This document shows positions 1 to 8,772 of a DNA stretch of 22,298 nt, piece after piece; position 1 is the first letter of the stretch; each line of letters begins with the position of its first letter. A program made the translations under genes and the position numbers. The notes beneath the pieces were generated by a model that saw only the letters and a list, made by a program, of their open reading frames with translations, searched no databases and was not told the origin of the DNA. The stretch is from JANMMJ01 sp964543235 (GTDB lineage Bacteria > Pseudomonadota > Alphaproteobacteria > Rhizobiales > Aestuariivirgaceae): NCBI GenBank assembly GCA_964543235.1, contig CAZIXE010000061.1:1-22298 (forward strand). The letters are read 5' to 3'.

Positions 1-148
1 ACCCGCCGGGTGGAGGTTGTTCTCCCCCGGTTCCGGCCGCCTGATCCCGGAGCCACCAGCGGCGAAGCTTTGCCCGGGCCTGGGACCGCAGCTTGCCCGG
101 CGCGGCAAGAGACGCCATACAGGCGCCTCCAGCTGCAAAGGACAAGCG

Positions 149-1933
149 ATGACCTCTTCACCTGCCCTCGGACACCTCCCGGAATGGAACCTCGGCGATC
201 TCTATGCGGCGCCGGACGCGCCGGAATTTGCGGCGGATCTCAGGAAAGCGGAGACCGATGCGAAAGCGTTCGCGGAAGAATACCGCGGCAGGCTGGCAGC
301 GCTCGACGGCACGGCGCTGGCGGCAGCGCTCAAGCACTACGAGTCACTGTCCGACCTGCTGGGGCGGGTGGGCTCCTATGCCCAGCTCTATTATGTCGGC
401 GACACCACCGACCCAAAGCGCGGCCAGTTCTACGGCAATGTGAGCGCCAGGCTGACGGACATCTCGACCACGCTGCTGTTCTTCGAGCTGGAGCTCAACC
501 GGATCGAGGACACGGCGCTGGAGCAGGCGATGGCGGTGCCGGCGCTCGCCCACTACCGGCCGTGGATCGAAAATCTGCGCAAGGAAAAGCCCTACCAGCT
601 CGAGGACAGGCTGGAAGAACTGTTCCTGGAAAAGTCGCAGACCGGCTATTCGGCCTGGAACCGGCTGTTCGATGAGACGATGGCGGACCTGCGCTTCACG
701 GTCGATGGCGAAGAGCTGACCATCGAGCCCACCCTCAACCTGTTGCAGAACCCAGAGGAGGCAAAGCGCAAGGCGGGCGCCGAGGCGCTGGCGCAAACCT
801 TCAGGAAGAACCTGCGCCTGTTTGCGCTCATCACCAATACGCTCGCCAAGGACAAGGAGATTTCCGACCGCTGGCGGGGCTTCAAGGACATTGCCGACTC
901 GCGGCACCTGTCGAATCGAGTCGAACCTGAAGTCGTCGCCGCCCTGGTCGAGGCCGCGCGCGAGTCCTATCCGAAACTATCGCATCGCTACTATGCCATG
1001 AAGGCGAGGTGGCTCGGCAAGGAGCAACTGATGCACTGGGACCGCAACGCGCCGCTGCCGCAGGAGGACACGCGCGAGATCCCATGGCCGCAGGCGCAAC
1101 AGACGGTGCTCGAGGCCTATGCCGGCTTTGCGCCACAGATGGCCGACATTGCCCGAACCTTCTTCGACAGGAACTGGATCGATGCGCCGGTGAGGCCCGG
1201 CAAGTCACCCGGCGCCTTCGCGCATCCCACGGTGCCGTCGGCGCACCCTTACGTGCTGCTCAATTATCTGGGCAAGACGCGGGACGTGATGACGCTGGCC
1301 CATGAGCTGGGGCACGGCGTGCACCAGGTGCTGGCCGCGGAGCAGGGGGCGCTGATGGCCTCGACGCCGCTGACGCTGGCTGAAACGGCCAGCGTTTTCG
1401 GCGAGATGCTGACGTTCCAGGCGCTGCTCAGGCAGACGACGGACGCGAAAAAGCGCAAGGCGTTGCTCGCTTCCAAAGTCGAAGACATGATCAACACGGT
1501 GGTGCGCCAGATCGCCTTCTACACATTCGAGCGCAAACTTCACACAGCACGCAAGGAAGGCGAGCTAACCCCCGACCAGATAAATGAAATCTGGCTCTCA
1601 GTTCAGGGCGAGAGCCTGGGGCCGGCGATCCGGCTGGGCGAGGGCTATGAGGTGTTCTGGTCGTACATCCCGCATTTCATCCACTCGCCCTTCTACGTCT
1701 ATGCCTACGCCTTCGGCGACTGCCTCGTGAACTCCCTCTATGCGCGTTACCAGGAGAGCGAGAAGGGCTTCCAGGAGAAGTATTTCGCCATGCTGAAGGC
1801 GGGCGGCAGCAAGCATCATTCCGAGTTGCTCAGGCCGTTCGGACTCGATGCCACGGATCCCGCCTTCTGGCAGAAGGGGCTGTCGGTGATCGCAGGCTTC
1901 ATCGACGAGCTCGAAGCGATGGACGGAGCGTAA
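149..1933 (+). CDS. pepF: M3 family oligoendopeptidase F
   Basis: Zinc metallopeptidase of the M3 (thimet/oligopeptidase F) family, about 594 residues, the usual length for PepF. It is expected to cleave short peptides in the cytoplasm as part of peptide turnover; no signal peptide is visible. The zinc motif HELGH is at residues 385-389, inside MTLAHELGHG, and the C-terminal third is helical, as in the family. The frame is open back to base 17, but I chose the ATG at 149 because AAAGGA lies 7-12 bases upstream and the encoded start, MTSSPALGHLPEWNLGDLY, looks like a PepF N-terminus. The upstream extension is Pro/Gly-rich and unlike the family. The gene converges with purQ, leaving 16 bases between the two stops. 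The family is clear; the substrate is not known. Confidence 0.93.
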   Translation: MTSSPALGHLPEWNLGDLYAAPDAPEFAADLRKAETDAKAFAEEYRGRLAALDGTALAAALKHYESLSDLLGRVGSYAQLYYVGDTTDPKRGQFYGNVSARLTDISTTLLFFELELNRIEDTALEQAMAVPALAHYRPWIENLRKEKPYQLEDRLEELFLEKSQTGYSAWNRLFDETMADLRFTVDGEELTIEPTLNLLQNPEEAKRKAGAEALAQTFRKNLRLFALITNTLAKDKEISDRWRGFKDIADSRHLSNRVEPEVVAALVEAARESYPKLSHRYYAMKARWLGKEQLMHWDRNAPLPQEDTREIPWPQAQQTVLEAYAGFAPQMADIARTFFDRNWIDAPVRPGKSPGAFAHPTVPSAHPYVLLNYLGKTRDVMTLAHELGHGVHQVLAAEQGALMASTPLTLAETASVFGEMLTFQALLRQTTDAKKRKALLASKVEDMINTVVRQIAFYTFERKLHTARKEGELTPDQINEIWLSVQGESLGPAIRLGEGYEVFWSYIPHFIHSPFYVYAYAFGDCLVNSLYARYQESEKGFQEKYFAMLKAGGSKHHSELLRPFGLDATDPAFWQKGLSVIAGFIDELEAMDGA

Positions 1934-1949
1934 CCCGGAGGCGCAGCCG

Positions 1950-2609
1950 TCAGGCCGCGAGCAGGCTCTCGAACAGCGGCCGGCAGTCGGTCGCGCCATG
2001 GAGCGGTTCGATCATGTTTTCAGGATGCGGCATCATGCCGATGACGTTGCCGGACTCGCTGACGATGCCGGCAATACCGTTCATGGCGCCATTGGGGTTG
2101 CCCTCCACATAGCGGAAGACGACGCGGCCCTCGCCCTCGAGACGGTTCAGGGTTTCCGGATCGCAGAAGTAGTTGCCTTCGCCATGGGCAATCGGGCAGC
2201 GGAGAATTGCGCCATCGGGAAGCCGGTTGGTGAAGAAGGTGCGGTTGTTCTCGACCTTCAGCTTCACCTGCCGGCAGACGAAGCGGAGTCCGGCATTGCG
2301 GACCAGGACGCCGGGCAGGAGGCCCGCTTCGGTGAGAATCTGGAAGCCGTTGCAAACGCCCAGAACCTTGAGTCCTTTCAAGGCCCTGGTGCGAACATCC
2401 GTCATGATGGGCGAACGCGCCGCAATGGCCCCGCAGCGCAGGTAATCGCCATAGGAGAAGCCGCCGGGGACCACGACGAGGTCGATGTCCGGCAGGGTGG
2501 TGTCGGTGTGCCAGACCATGACGGGCTTTTGTCCCGTGACACGCTCCAGCGCCATGGCCATATCGGTTTCGCGATTGATGCCGGGAAAGAGGATGATGGC
2601 GGATTTCAT
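1950..2609 (-). CDS. purQ: Phosphoribosylformylglycinamidine synthase subunit PurQ (glutaminase)
   Basis: Class I glutamine amidotransferase subunit of the three-part FGAM synthase (PurL, PurQ, PurS), step four of de novo purine synthesis. It hydrolyses glutamine and passes ammonia to PurL. The 219 residues match the usual length. The nucleophile is Cys86 in VLGVCNGFQIL, and the His/Glu pair is in MMPHPE (His195, Glu197). The N-terminus, AIILFPGINRETD, is typical. It is the last gene of purC-purS-purQ on the minus strand, starting 16 bases after purS. The downstream neighbour is convergent pepF, so purL, which often follows, must be elsewhere. Confidence 0.96.
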   Translation of the reverse strand: MKSAIILFPGINRETDMAMALERVTGQKPVMVWHTDTTLPDIDLVVVPGGFSYGDYLRCGAIAARSPIMTDVRTRALKGLKVLGVCNGFQILTEAGLLPGVLVRNAGLRFVCRQVKLKVENNRTFFTNRLPDGAILRCPIAHGEGNYFCDPETLNRLEGEGRVVFRYVEGNPNGAMNGIAGIVSESGNVIGMMPHPENMIEPLHGATDCRPLFESLLAA

Positions 2610-2625
2610 GGTCCTGCCGGATGCC

Positions 2626-2865
2626 TCAGGTCAGTTCGATGTCGTAGTTCTCGATCACGGTGTTGGCGATAAGCTTCTCGCACATGGCCTTGACTTCGGC
2701 CATCGCCCGCGCGCGGTCGGTTTCGGCGAGGTCGATCTCGAAATACTTGCCCTGGCGGACATGCTCGACGCCCGTGAAGCCGAGCGAGCCGAGGGCACCT
2801 TCGATGGCCTTGCCTTGCGGGTCGAGCACACCCTGCTTCAGGGTAACCTTGATCCTGGCTTTCAT
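2626..2865 (-). CDS. purS: Phosphoribosylformylglycinamidine synthase subunit PurS
   Basis: Small structural subunit of FGAM synthase, 79 residues, the normal size. PurS dimers bridge the PurQ glutaminase and small-type PurL in Gram-positive bacteria, archaea and alphaproteobacteria. The sequence shows the family hallmarks: the opening strand KARIKVTLKQGVLDPQGKAI, then the segment GVEHVRQGKYFEIDL. It begins 3 bases after the purC stop and is followed by purQ after 16 bases, so the three are almost certainly co-transcribed. Its presence implies that this organism uses the small-PurL form of the enzyme. Confidence 0.95.
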   Translation of the reverse strand: MKARIKVTLKQGVLDPQGKAIEGALGSLGFTGVEHVRQGKYFEIDLAETDRARAMAEVKAMCEKLIANTVIENYDIELT

Positions 2866-2868
2866 GGT

Positions 2869-3642
<774 letters not shown>

Positions 3643-3699
3643 CTGCAATATCCTCATCAAATCCTCAAACAGCGCGGGCAGAACCCGTGCCGGATACTC

Positions 3700-3712
3700 A
3701 CAATACCATTGT
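3700..3712. promoter_or_regulatory. Short perfect dyad in the purC / zeta divergent promoter region
   Basis: The sequence ACAAT-ACC-ATTGT is a perfect five-base inverted repeat with a three-base centre, 58 bases upstream of the purC start. It could be an operator for purC or for the divergent operon, but a dyad this short is common by chance. No regulator is assigned. The rest of the 3643-3858 gap shows only one other short inverted repeat (CCGGT/ACCGG at 3796-3811) and no clear sigma70 boxes. Confidence 0.2.
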
Positions 3713-3858
3713 TACGAAGGGTGGTGAGTCGTTAACCCATGGGTCAGGCACCTCGCGTCATAGCGCACGCCGCTGCGGTGCACAATGGGCGATATCCGGT
3801 TGATTTACCGGGGGGCACTGGCTATCTGTCACGCCAGCAACGGTTACGGGAGTTCAGC

Positions 3859-4185
3859 ATGTCCACGACATTCGACAAGCGGGAAGAGGGCTTCGAAAAA
3901 AAGTTCGCGCATGACCAGGAATTGCGCTTCAAGGCGAATGCCCGGCGCAACAAGCTGCTTGGCCTGTGGGCAGCGGAAAAGCTCGGACTGTCAGGCGAGC
4001 AGGCGGAGGCCTATGCCAAGTCGGTGGTCATGGCGGACTTCGAGGAAGCCGGCGATGACGATGTCTTTCGCAAGGTGCGCAAGGACTTCGATGACAAGAA
4101 GGTGGACCAGTCTGACCATCAGATCCGCCGTACCATGGAAGAGCTGATGGCCAAGGCGATCGAGCAGATCAGAACCGAGGCGTAA
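3859..4185 (+). CDS. DUF1476 family protein, F1Fo-ATP synthase inhibitor subunit zeta
   Basis: 108-residue protein of the DUF1476 family. Members in Paracoccus denitrificans and other alphaproteobacteria are the zeta subunit, which blocks ATP hydrolysis by the F1 motor. The sequence shows the family pattern: the N-terminal inhibitory segment STTFDKREEGFEKKFAHDQE, then RFKANARRNKLLGLWAAEKLG, then a helical, charged C-terminus. The frame extends upstream to 3739, but the ATG at 3859 has ACGGGAG about 8 bases ahead and gives the conserved N-terminus. Its TAA is followed immediately by the GTG start of the aldolase gene, so the two are probably translated from one message. Location beside purC is a common alphaproteobacterial arrangement, from memory of the group. 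Confidence 0.88.
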   Translation: MSTTFDKREEGFEKKFAHDQELRFKANARRNKLLGLWAAEKLGLSGEQAEAYAKSVVMADFEEAGDDDVFRKVRKDFDDKKVDQSDHQIRRTMEELMAKAIEQIRTEA

Positions 4186-4956
4186 GTGACCGCCATTTCC
4201 CTGCGCGAGCGGCTGGCGCAGCCAGAGCCGTTCTATTTCGGCTGGTGCTCGCTGCCGGGAGTGCTGCATGCCGAGGCGATGGCGGCGCTGCCATTCGAGG
4301 GCGTGTGCATCGACATGCAGCACGGCCTTGTCGGATTCTCCGACGTCGTTGCCATGGTTCCGGCCTTCAACGGCAAGGGCAAGTTCTCGATTGTCCGGGT
4401 TCTCAACAACGATGCAGCACTGATCGGCCAGGCACTGGATACCGGCGCGCACATGGTGATCGTGCCGATGGTCAACACGGCGGATGATGCCCGGCGGATG
4501 CTCGCTGCGGCCAAGTACCCGCCCAGAGGCAGCCGCAGCTGGGGGTCCTACGCGCTGAGCCAGCACGGTGGCATGGGCAAGGAGCGGTTCCTCAAGGAGG
4601 CGAACGGCCTCACCATGGCGATTGCCATGATCGAGACCCAGGAGGCGCTCGACAATGTCGAGGCGATCTGTGCCGTCGAAGGGCTGGACGGGGTGTTCGT
4701 AGGCCCGAACGATCTCACCATCTCGATTTCCAAAGGCACGCGCATTGACCCGACCCATGCCGAGAGTCAGAAGGCTTTTGCCCGGGTTGCCAGGGCGGCC
4801 GCCAAGCATGGCCTGCCGACCGGTATCTTTGGCGGTTCGCCGGCCTTTGTGAAAGGGGCTGTTGCCATGGGCTTCAAATTCATCTGCTCGAACCCTGATA
4901 CCACGCTCATGCACGACGGGGCCAAGGCGTTCCTGGCAGCCGTCGCGGCGGAGTGA
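4186..4956 (+). CDS. HpcH/HpaI family aldolase
   Basis: Class II, metal-dependent pyruvate aldolase of the HpcH/HpaI family, 256 residues, full length. Family enzymes cleave 4-hydroxy-2-oxo acids to pyruvate and an aldehyde. The expected active-site set is present: His46 in DMQHGLVG, Arg71, the metal ligand Glu150 in MIETQEALDN, and Asp176 in VGPNDLTIS. It starts with GTG directly after the zeta-subunit stop; no other start fits as well, since the family sequence begins within the first 20 residues. The next gene starts 6 bases after its stop. The true substrate cannot be read from sequence, and no aromatic-degradation genes are near, so the 4-hydroxy-2-oxoheptanedioate label would be over-specific. 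Confidence 0.9.
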   Translation: MTAISLRERLAQPEPFYFGWCSLPGVLHAEAMAALPFEGVCIDMQHGLVGFSDVVAMVPAFNGKGKFSIVRVLNNDAALIGQALDTGAHMVIVPMVNTADDARRMLAAAKYPPRGSRSWGSYALSQHGGMGKERFLKEANGLTMAIAMIETQEALDNVEAICAVEGLDGVFVGPNDLTISISKGTRIDPTHAESQKAFARVARAAAKHGLPTGIFGGSPAFVKGAVAMGFKFICSNPDTTLMHDGAKAFLAAVAAE

Positions 4957-4962
4957 ACCGTC

Positions 4963-6195
4963 ATGGATCAGCTGGCGAGCGCGGCGCGTGATGCGGTCCT
5001 CGACCGGATCGTCGACATCTGCCTTGCCGCCGGACCCGTCGCGTCGCAGACCGACAAGTATTTCACCAACACGTCCCGCATTGTCAGCGCCAACGGCGAC
5101 ACGGTCGTGACGTACGCCGTGTTCATGCGGCGGCGCGTCGTGGCCGCCCTGGAGCCGACCGTCCGCATCATCAAGCGCCTGGCGCCCGGCACGCAGGTCG
5201 TGCGCTTCTTTGAAGAAGGCGAGATCGTGCCGTCGGAAAAGAAGCTGATGGAGATCACCGGCTCCATGGCGCAGCTTTCGGAGATCGAGACGCTGTTGCT
5301 GCAGAAGACCGGGTTTCCCTGCGTTTCCGCCAACAATGCCTATGAAATGTGCCGGGCCATCCCGCATGCAGGATTTCTGGACATGCATGCGCGGCATGCC
5401 AGCGGCGCGGAGATGAATATCCTCGCGGCCTACGGGGCTTCGGTGGGCAGCGAGGCAGCGCGGCGGGCCGATCCCAAGGTAACCGGCTTCATCGGATCCT
5501 CGCAGGACCTCACCGCGCCGCTGTTCGGCGCGGCAGGCGGCATGGGCACCATGCCGCATGCCCTGGTCGGCTACACGGACGGCGACGTCTTGGCAGCGAT
5601 GAAGCTTTTCGCCGAAACCGTCCCGGAAGCCAAGTCGCTGGTGGCGCTGGTCGATTATCGCGGCGAGGAGATCTCGGATGCGCTCAGATGCGCGCAATGG
5701 TTCTACGAGGAGGCGCATCTGCATCGCAGGGGCAGGAGTTTTGGGGTCAGGCTCGACACCCATGGCGGGCGTTTCGCGGAGGGCCTGGATTACGAGAAAT
5801 CGGTCAACACGGTGGGGCACTGGCTGAACGTTTCCGGCGAGTACAATATCGTTGAACAGGTCTTGGGCGCGCGGGCCTTCCAGCTCGATCCAAACAACAT
5901 CCTGGTCGACAAGGTGCGCCGCATTCTGTTCGGCAAGGGGGTGTCGGTGGCGTCGGTGATCCATATGCGGCTGGCGCTGGACAGGGCCGGCTACAAGGAT
6001 GCGCAGATCGTTGCGTCATCGGGCTTCGATCCGCAGAAGTGCCAGATCATGGGCGCCGCCCGTGCGCCGCTCAATGTGGTCGGCACCGGTAGCTTTTTAC
6101 CGGCAACTTTAACTGAAACTTATGCAACCGCCGATATCATCGCCTACAACGGGGTGCGGCGAGTGAAAGTGGGGCGCGAGTTCCTCTTCGAATAG
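4963..6195 (+). CDS. Nicotinate phosphoribosyltransferase-like protein
   Basis: 410-residue protein resembling the nicotinate/quinolinate phosphoribosyltransferase superfamily, which makes nicotinate mononucleotide for NAD salvage. It shows TDKYFTNT at residues 30-37, matching the family TDxYxxT start, and GTMPHALVG at 196-204, with His199 aligned to the phosphorylated histidine of NAPRTases. The phosphate-binding GTGSF is at 374-378. Where classical enzymes carry DSGD, it has DTHGG (265-269), so it belongs to a divergent branch and the substrate is uncertain. It is probably co-transcribed with the aldolase, 6 bases upstream. I expect a pyridine-nucleotide salvage role; a phosphoribosyltransferase for another base is possible. 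Confidence 0.78.
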   Translation: MDQLASAARDAVLDRIVDICLAAGPVASQTDKYFTNTSRIVSANGDTVVTYAVFMRRRVVAALEPTVRIIKRLAPGTQVVRFFEEGEIVPSEKKLMEITGSMAQLSEIETLLLQKTGFPCVSANNAYEMCRAIPHAGFLDMHARHASGAEMNILAAYGASVGSEAARRADPKVTGFIGSSQDLTAPLFGAAGGMGTMPHALVGYTDGDVLAAMKLFAETVPEAKSLVALVDYRGEEISDALRCAQWFYEEAHLHRRGRSFGVRLDTHGGRFAEGLDYEKSVNTVGHWLNVSGEYNIVEQVLGARAFQLDPNNILVDKVRRILFGKGVSVASVIHMRLALDRAGYKDAQIVASSGFDPQKCQIMGAARAPLNVVGTGSFLPATLTETYATADIIAYNGVRRVKVGREFLFE

Positions 6196-6269
6196 TTACC
6201 GCTTTCTGATCGGTGTTCGGCTCGCTGCCAATCCCAAGACATTCAGGGATTACCGGCAGGAGGCGCAGA

Positions 6270-6713
6270 ATGATTTGCAACGGATTCAAGGCATTCAGAG
6301 CGGCGGCCGCGGGGCTGGCGACAGCGGGGTTCGTGTTTGCGGCTCCGGCGCTCGCGAGTGTCAATGTGAAGATCGACATTTCCAGCCAGACCATGACGGT
6401 TGACATCGAGGGTTCGCACTACGCGACGTGGCGCGTGTCAACGGCGCGCAGCGGCTACTACACGCCGCGCGGCTCGTTCCGCCCCTATGTGCTGCGCAAG
6501 ATGCACTACTCGCGAAAGTACGACATGACGCCGATGCCGCATTCGATCTTCTTCCGCGGCGGCTATGCCATCCACGCGACGAACATGGTGAAGTCGCTTG
6601 GCCAGCCAGCCTCGCACGGCTGCATCCGGCTGTCGCCGAAGAATGCCGCGACACTGTTCAGCCTCGTGAAGCAATATGGCTTGAATCAGACGCGGATCAG
6701 CATCAGGGACTAG
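6270..6713 (+). CDS. Exported L,D-transpeptidase, YkuD domain
   Basis: 147-residue L,D-transpeptidase. The first 30 residues form a signal peptide (charged start, an Ala/Gly-rich core, cleavage near APALAS-VNV), and the remainder is a single YkuD catalytic domain. His102 and the SHGCIRLS motif (His116, Cys118) make up the catalytic site. Such enzymes form 3-3 peptidoglycan crosslinks or attach proteins to peptidoglycan in the periplasm. The start at 6270 has AGGAGG about 8 bases upstream and gives the signal peptide; an open frame back to 6213 has no such support. No LysM or other binding domain is present. Its TAG overlaps the purB stop codon on the other strand. Confidence 0.9.
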   Translation: MICNGFKAFRAAAAGLATAGFVFAAPALASVNVKIDISSQTMTVDIEGSHYATWRVSTARSGYYTPRGSFRPYVLRKMHYSRKYDMTPMPHSIFFRGGYAIHATNMVKSLGQPASHGCIRLSPKNAATLFSLVKQYGLNQTRISIRD

Positions 6714-8011
6714 CCGAAGACGCGGGCGAAAATCGTATCCACATGCCTGGTGTGAAACCCCAGATCGAAAAGGTCTTCCAGTTCCCCGTCCGACAGATGC
6801 GAGGCCACCTCGCTGTCCTTCTTCAGGAGGTCCAGAAAACTGCCCTCGCCGCGCCAGACCGGCATGGCGTTGCGCTGCACGGCGCGATAGGCGTCCTCGC
6901 GGCTCATGCCTTTCTGGGTGAGGGCCAGAAGGACGCGCTGGGAATGCACGAGGCCGCCGAGGCGATCGAGGTTCTTCTGCATGTTGGCGGGATAGACCAG
7001 GAGCTTGTCTATCACGCCAGCGAGCCGCTTGAGGGCGAAATCGAGATGTACGGTCGCATCGGGGCCGATGCCGCGCTCCACTGACGAGTGCGAGATGTCG
7101 CGTTCATGCCACAGTGCGACATTTTCCAGGGCGGGCGTCACCGCCGAGCGCACGAGACGGGCGAGGCCCGTCAGATTTTCGGTGAGCACGGGATTGCGCT
7201 TGTGCGGCATTGCCGAGGAGCCCTTCTGGCCTTCCGAGAAATACTCCTCGGCTTCGAGCACTTCGGTGCGCTGGAGATGACGGATTTCGGTGGCCAGCCT
7301 TTCGATCGAACTGGCAATGACGCCCAATACCGAAAAATACATCGCATGTCGGTCGCGCGGGATGATTTGGGTTGAGACCGGCTCGGGCCGCAGGCCCATG
7401 GCTCTGGCGACGTGCTCCTCGACACGTGGATCGACGTGGGCGAAAGTGCCCACCGCGCCGGAAATGGCGCAGGTCGCCACTTCGTCGCGGGCGGCAACGA
7501 GGCGGCTGCGGCTGCGGCTGAACTCGGCATAGGCGCCAGCCAGCTTGAGCCCGAAGGTGGTGGGTTCGGCATGGATGCCGTGACTGCGGCCGATACAGAC
7601 CGTGTTCCGGTGTTCGAAGGCGCGGCGTTTGAGGGCGGCGAGGAGTTCATCGATGTCGGCAAGCAGGATATCGGCGGCGCGTACCAGCTGGATGTTGAGG
7701 CAGGTGTCGAGCACATCCGAGGACGTCATGCCCTGGTGGACGAAACGGGCCTCGGGCCCGACGATTTCGGCGAGATGGGTGAGAAAGGCGATAACATCGT
7801 GCTTCACCTCGCGCTCGATGGCGTCGATGCGCGCAACATCGAACCTGGCAGTCTTGCCCTTTTCCCAGATGATGGCGGCGGCGGACTTGGGGATGACACC
7901 CAGGGTGGCCAGGGCATCGGCGGCGTGGGCCTCGATCTCGAACCAGATGCGAAAGCGGGTCTCAGGGGCCCAGATCAGGGCCATTTCGGGGCGGGTATAG
8001 CGCGGGATCAT
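6710..8011 (-). CDS. purB: Adenylosuccinate lyase
   Basis: Fumarase/aspartase-superfamily lyase acting twice in purine synthesis: it releases fumarate from SAICAR and from adenylosuccinate. The 433 residues match the family. The signature loop SSAMPHKRNP is at 265-274, TSSD at 96-99, and the conserved histidine region is GRSHGIHAEPTTFG around 141-154. The frame stays open for another 250 codons upstream, but that part is antisense to the HAD gene. The start MIPRYTRPEMALIW at 8011 is the conserved PurB N-terminus. The ribosome-binding site is weak (GGCAG). It is divergent from the HAD gene (84-base gap) and ends at the shared CTAG with the transpeptidase. Confidence 0.96.
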   Translation of the reverse strand: MIPRYTRPEMALIWAPETRFRIWFEIEAHAADALATLGVIPKSAAAIIWEKGKTARFDVARIDAIEREVKHDVIAFLTHLAEIVGPEARFVHQGMTSSDVLDTCLNIQLVRAADILLADIDELLAALKRRAFEHRNTVCIGRSHGIHAEPTTFGLKLAGAYAEFSRSRSRLVAARDEVATCAISGAVGTFAHVDPRVEEHVARAMGLRPEPVSTQIIPRDRHAMYFSVLGVIASSIERLATEIRHLQRTEVLEAEEYFSEGQKGSSAMPHKRNPVLTENLTGLARLVRSAVTPALENVALWHERDISHSSVERGIGPDATVHLDFALKRLAGVIDKLLVYPANMQKNLDRLGGLVHSQRVLLALTQKGMSREDAYRAVQRNAMPVWRGEGSFLDLLKKDSEVASHLSDGELEDLFDLGFHTRHVDTIFARVFG

Positions 8012-8095
8012 CGGACTGCCACAATATTCGGTTTGGAGAGCGTCTAACAAAATCGCGCATGGTGTGCGAGCGGGGATTCGGGAAAGGAACAAGCC

Positions 8096-8716
8096 ATGGA
8101 CATGGCGCGGCGTCCGGCCAATGTGGTGTTCGATATCGGCAATGTGCTGGTGGCCTGGGATCCGATGGCGCTTTACCGAAAGGTATTCGATGGCGACGAG
8201 GCCAAGGCCGGGTGGTTTCTCGCCAACATCTGCACCCATGACTGGAACGTCGATCAGGACAGGGGGCGCAGCTTTGCGGAAGCGGTCGAAGTGCTGGCCG
8301 CCGCGCATCCCGACTGGAAGGAGGCAATCGCGGCCTATCATCTGCGCTGGCACGAGACGGTGCTGGGGCCGATCGCCGGGACCGTGGCTGTCCTGGAGGA
8401 GTTGCACAGCAAAGGAACGCCGCTCTACGCGATCACCAACTGGAACGACGAGAAATACTACGAGACGCGGGGCCGGTTTCCGTTCCTGGAGCTGTTTCGC
8501 GACACGGTGGTCTCGGCGGTCGAAAAGGCGATCAAGCCCGAGCCGGAGATCTTCCAGATCCTGTGCCGGCGCAACGGCCTCAGGCCCGCGGATTGCGTGT
8601 TCATCGATGACAGCCCGCGCAATGTCGAAGGGGCCAGGGCGGTCGGCATGCAGGCCATCCATTTTACGGGTGCGGAGGCGCTCCGGCGGGAGCTCGAGGC
8701 CATGGACCTCCTGTAG
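8096..8716 (+). CDS. HAD-superfamily (subfamily IA) phosphatase, YihX-like
   Basis: 206-residue haloacid dehalogenase-type hydrolase. The four HAD motifs are visible: FDIGNVL with nucleophile Asp13, ITNW with Thr114-Asn115, Lys147 in AIKPEPEIF, and FIDDS with Asp171-Asp172. The second motif I acid is glycine (Gly15), as in the YihX group of sugar-phosphate phosphatases and in dehalogenase relatives, so this is a family feature and not damage. The alpha-helical cap lies between motifs I and II. It is probably a cytoplasmic phosphatase for a small phosphorylated metabolite. The start at 8096 has GGAAAGGA about 7 bases upstream. It lies 56 bases before the sigma factor gene on the same strand. 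Confidence 0.88.
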   Translation: MDMARRPANVVFDIGNVLVAWDPMALYRKVFDGDEAKAGWFLANICTHDWNVDQDRGRSFAEAVEVLAAAHPDWKEAIAAYHLRWHETVLGPIAGTVAVLEELHSKGTPLYAITNWNDEKYYETRGRFPFLELFRDTVVSAVEKAIKPEPEIFQILCRRNGLRPADCVFIDDSPRNVEGARAVGMQAIHFTGAEALRRELEAMDLL

Positions 8717-8772
8717 AAATTCCGGGCGGGCGCCCAAGGAAATGTCAAGCTGATGCGTCATAGCATCGAGAC

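Noticed and set aside
6..30. Hairpin CCGGG-GGAG with CTCC-CCCGG, as a terminator of a gene left of the window
   Set aside because: There is no T-run on either side, one base is bulged, and no upstream gene is visible to support it. Bases 1-148 show nothing else.
3991..5964. A 657-codon open frame on the minus strand
   Set aside because: It lies opposite three clearly conserved plus-strand genes and has the Arg/His/Gly-rich makeup of a frame shadow in GC-rich DNA.
8012..8761. Open frame extending purB upstream by about 250 codons, as if it were an N-terminal fusion
   Set aside because: It is antisense to the HAD phosphatase gene, has no family match, and the PurB N-terminus fits the ATG at 8011.
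8738..8762. GGAAAT followed by CGTCATA ahead of the ECF sigma gene, as an autoregulated ECF promoter
   Set aside because: The spacer is about 12 bases, shorter than the usual 16-17, and the implied transcript start would leave almost no leader.
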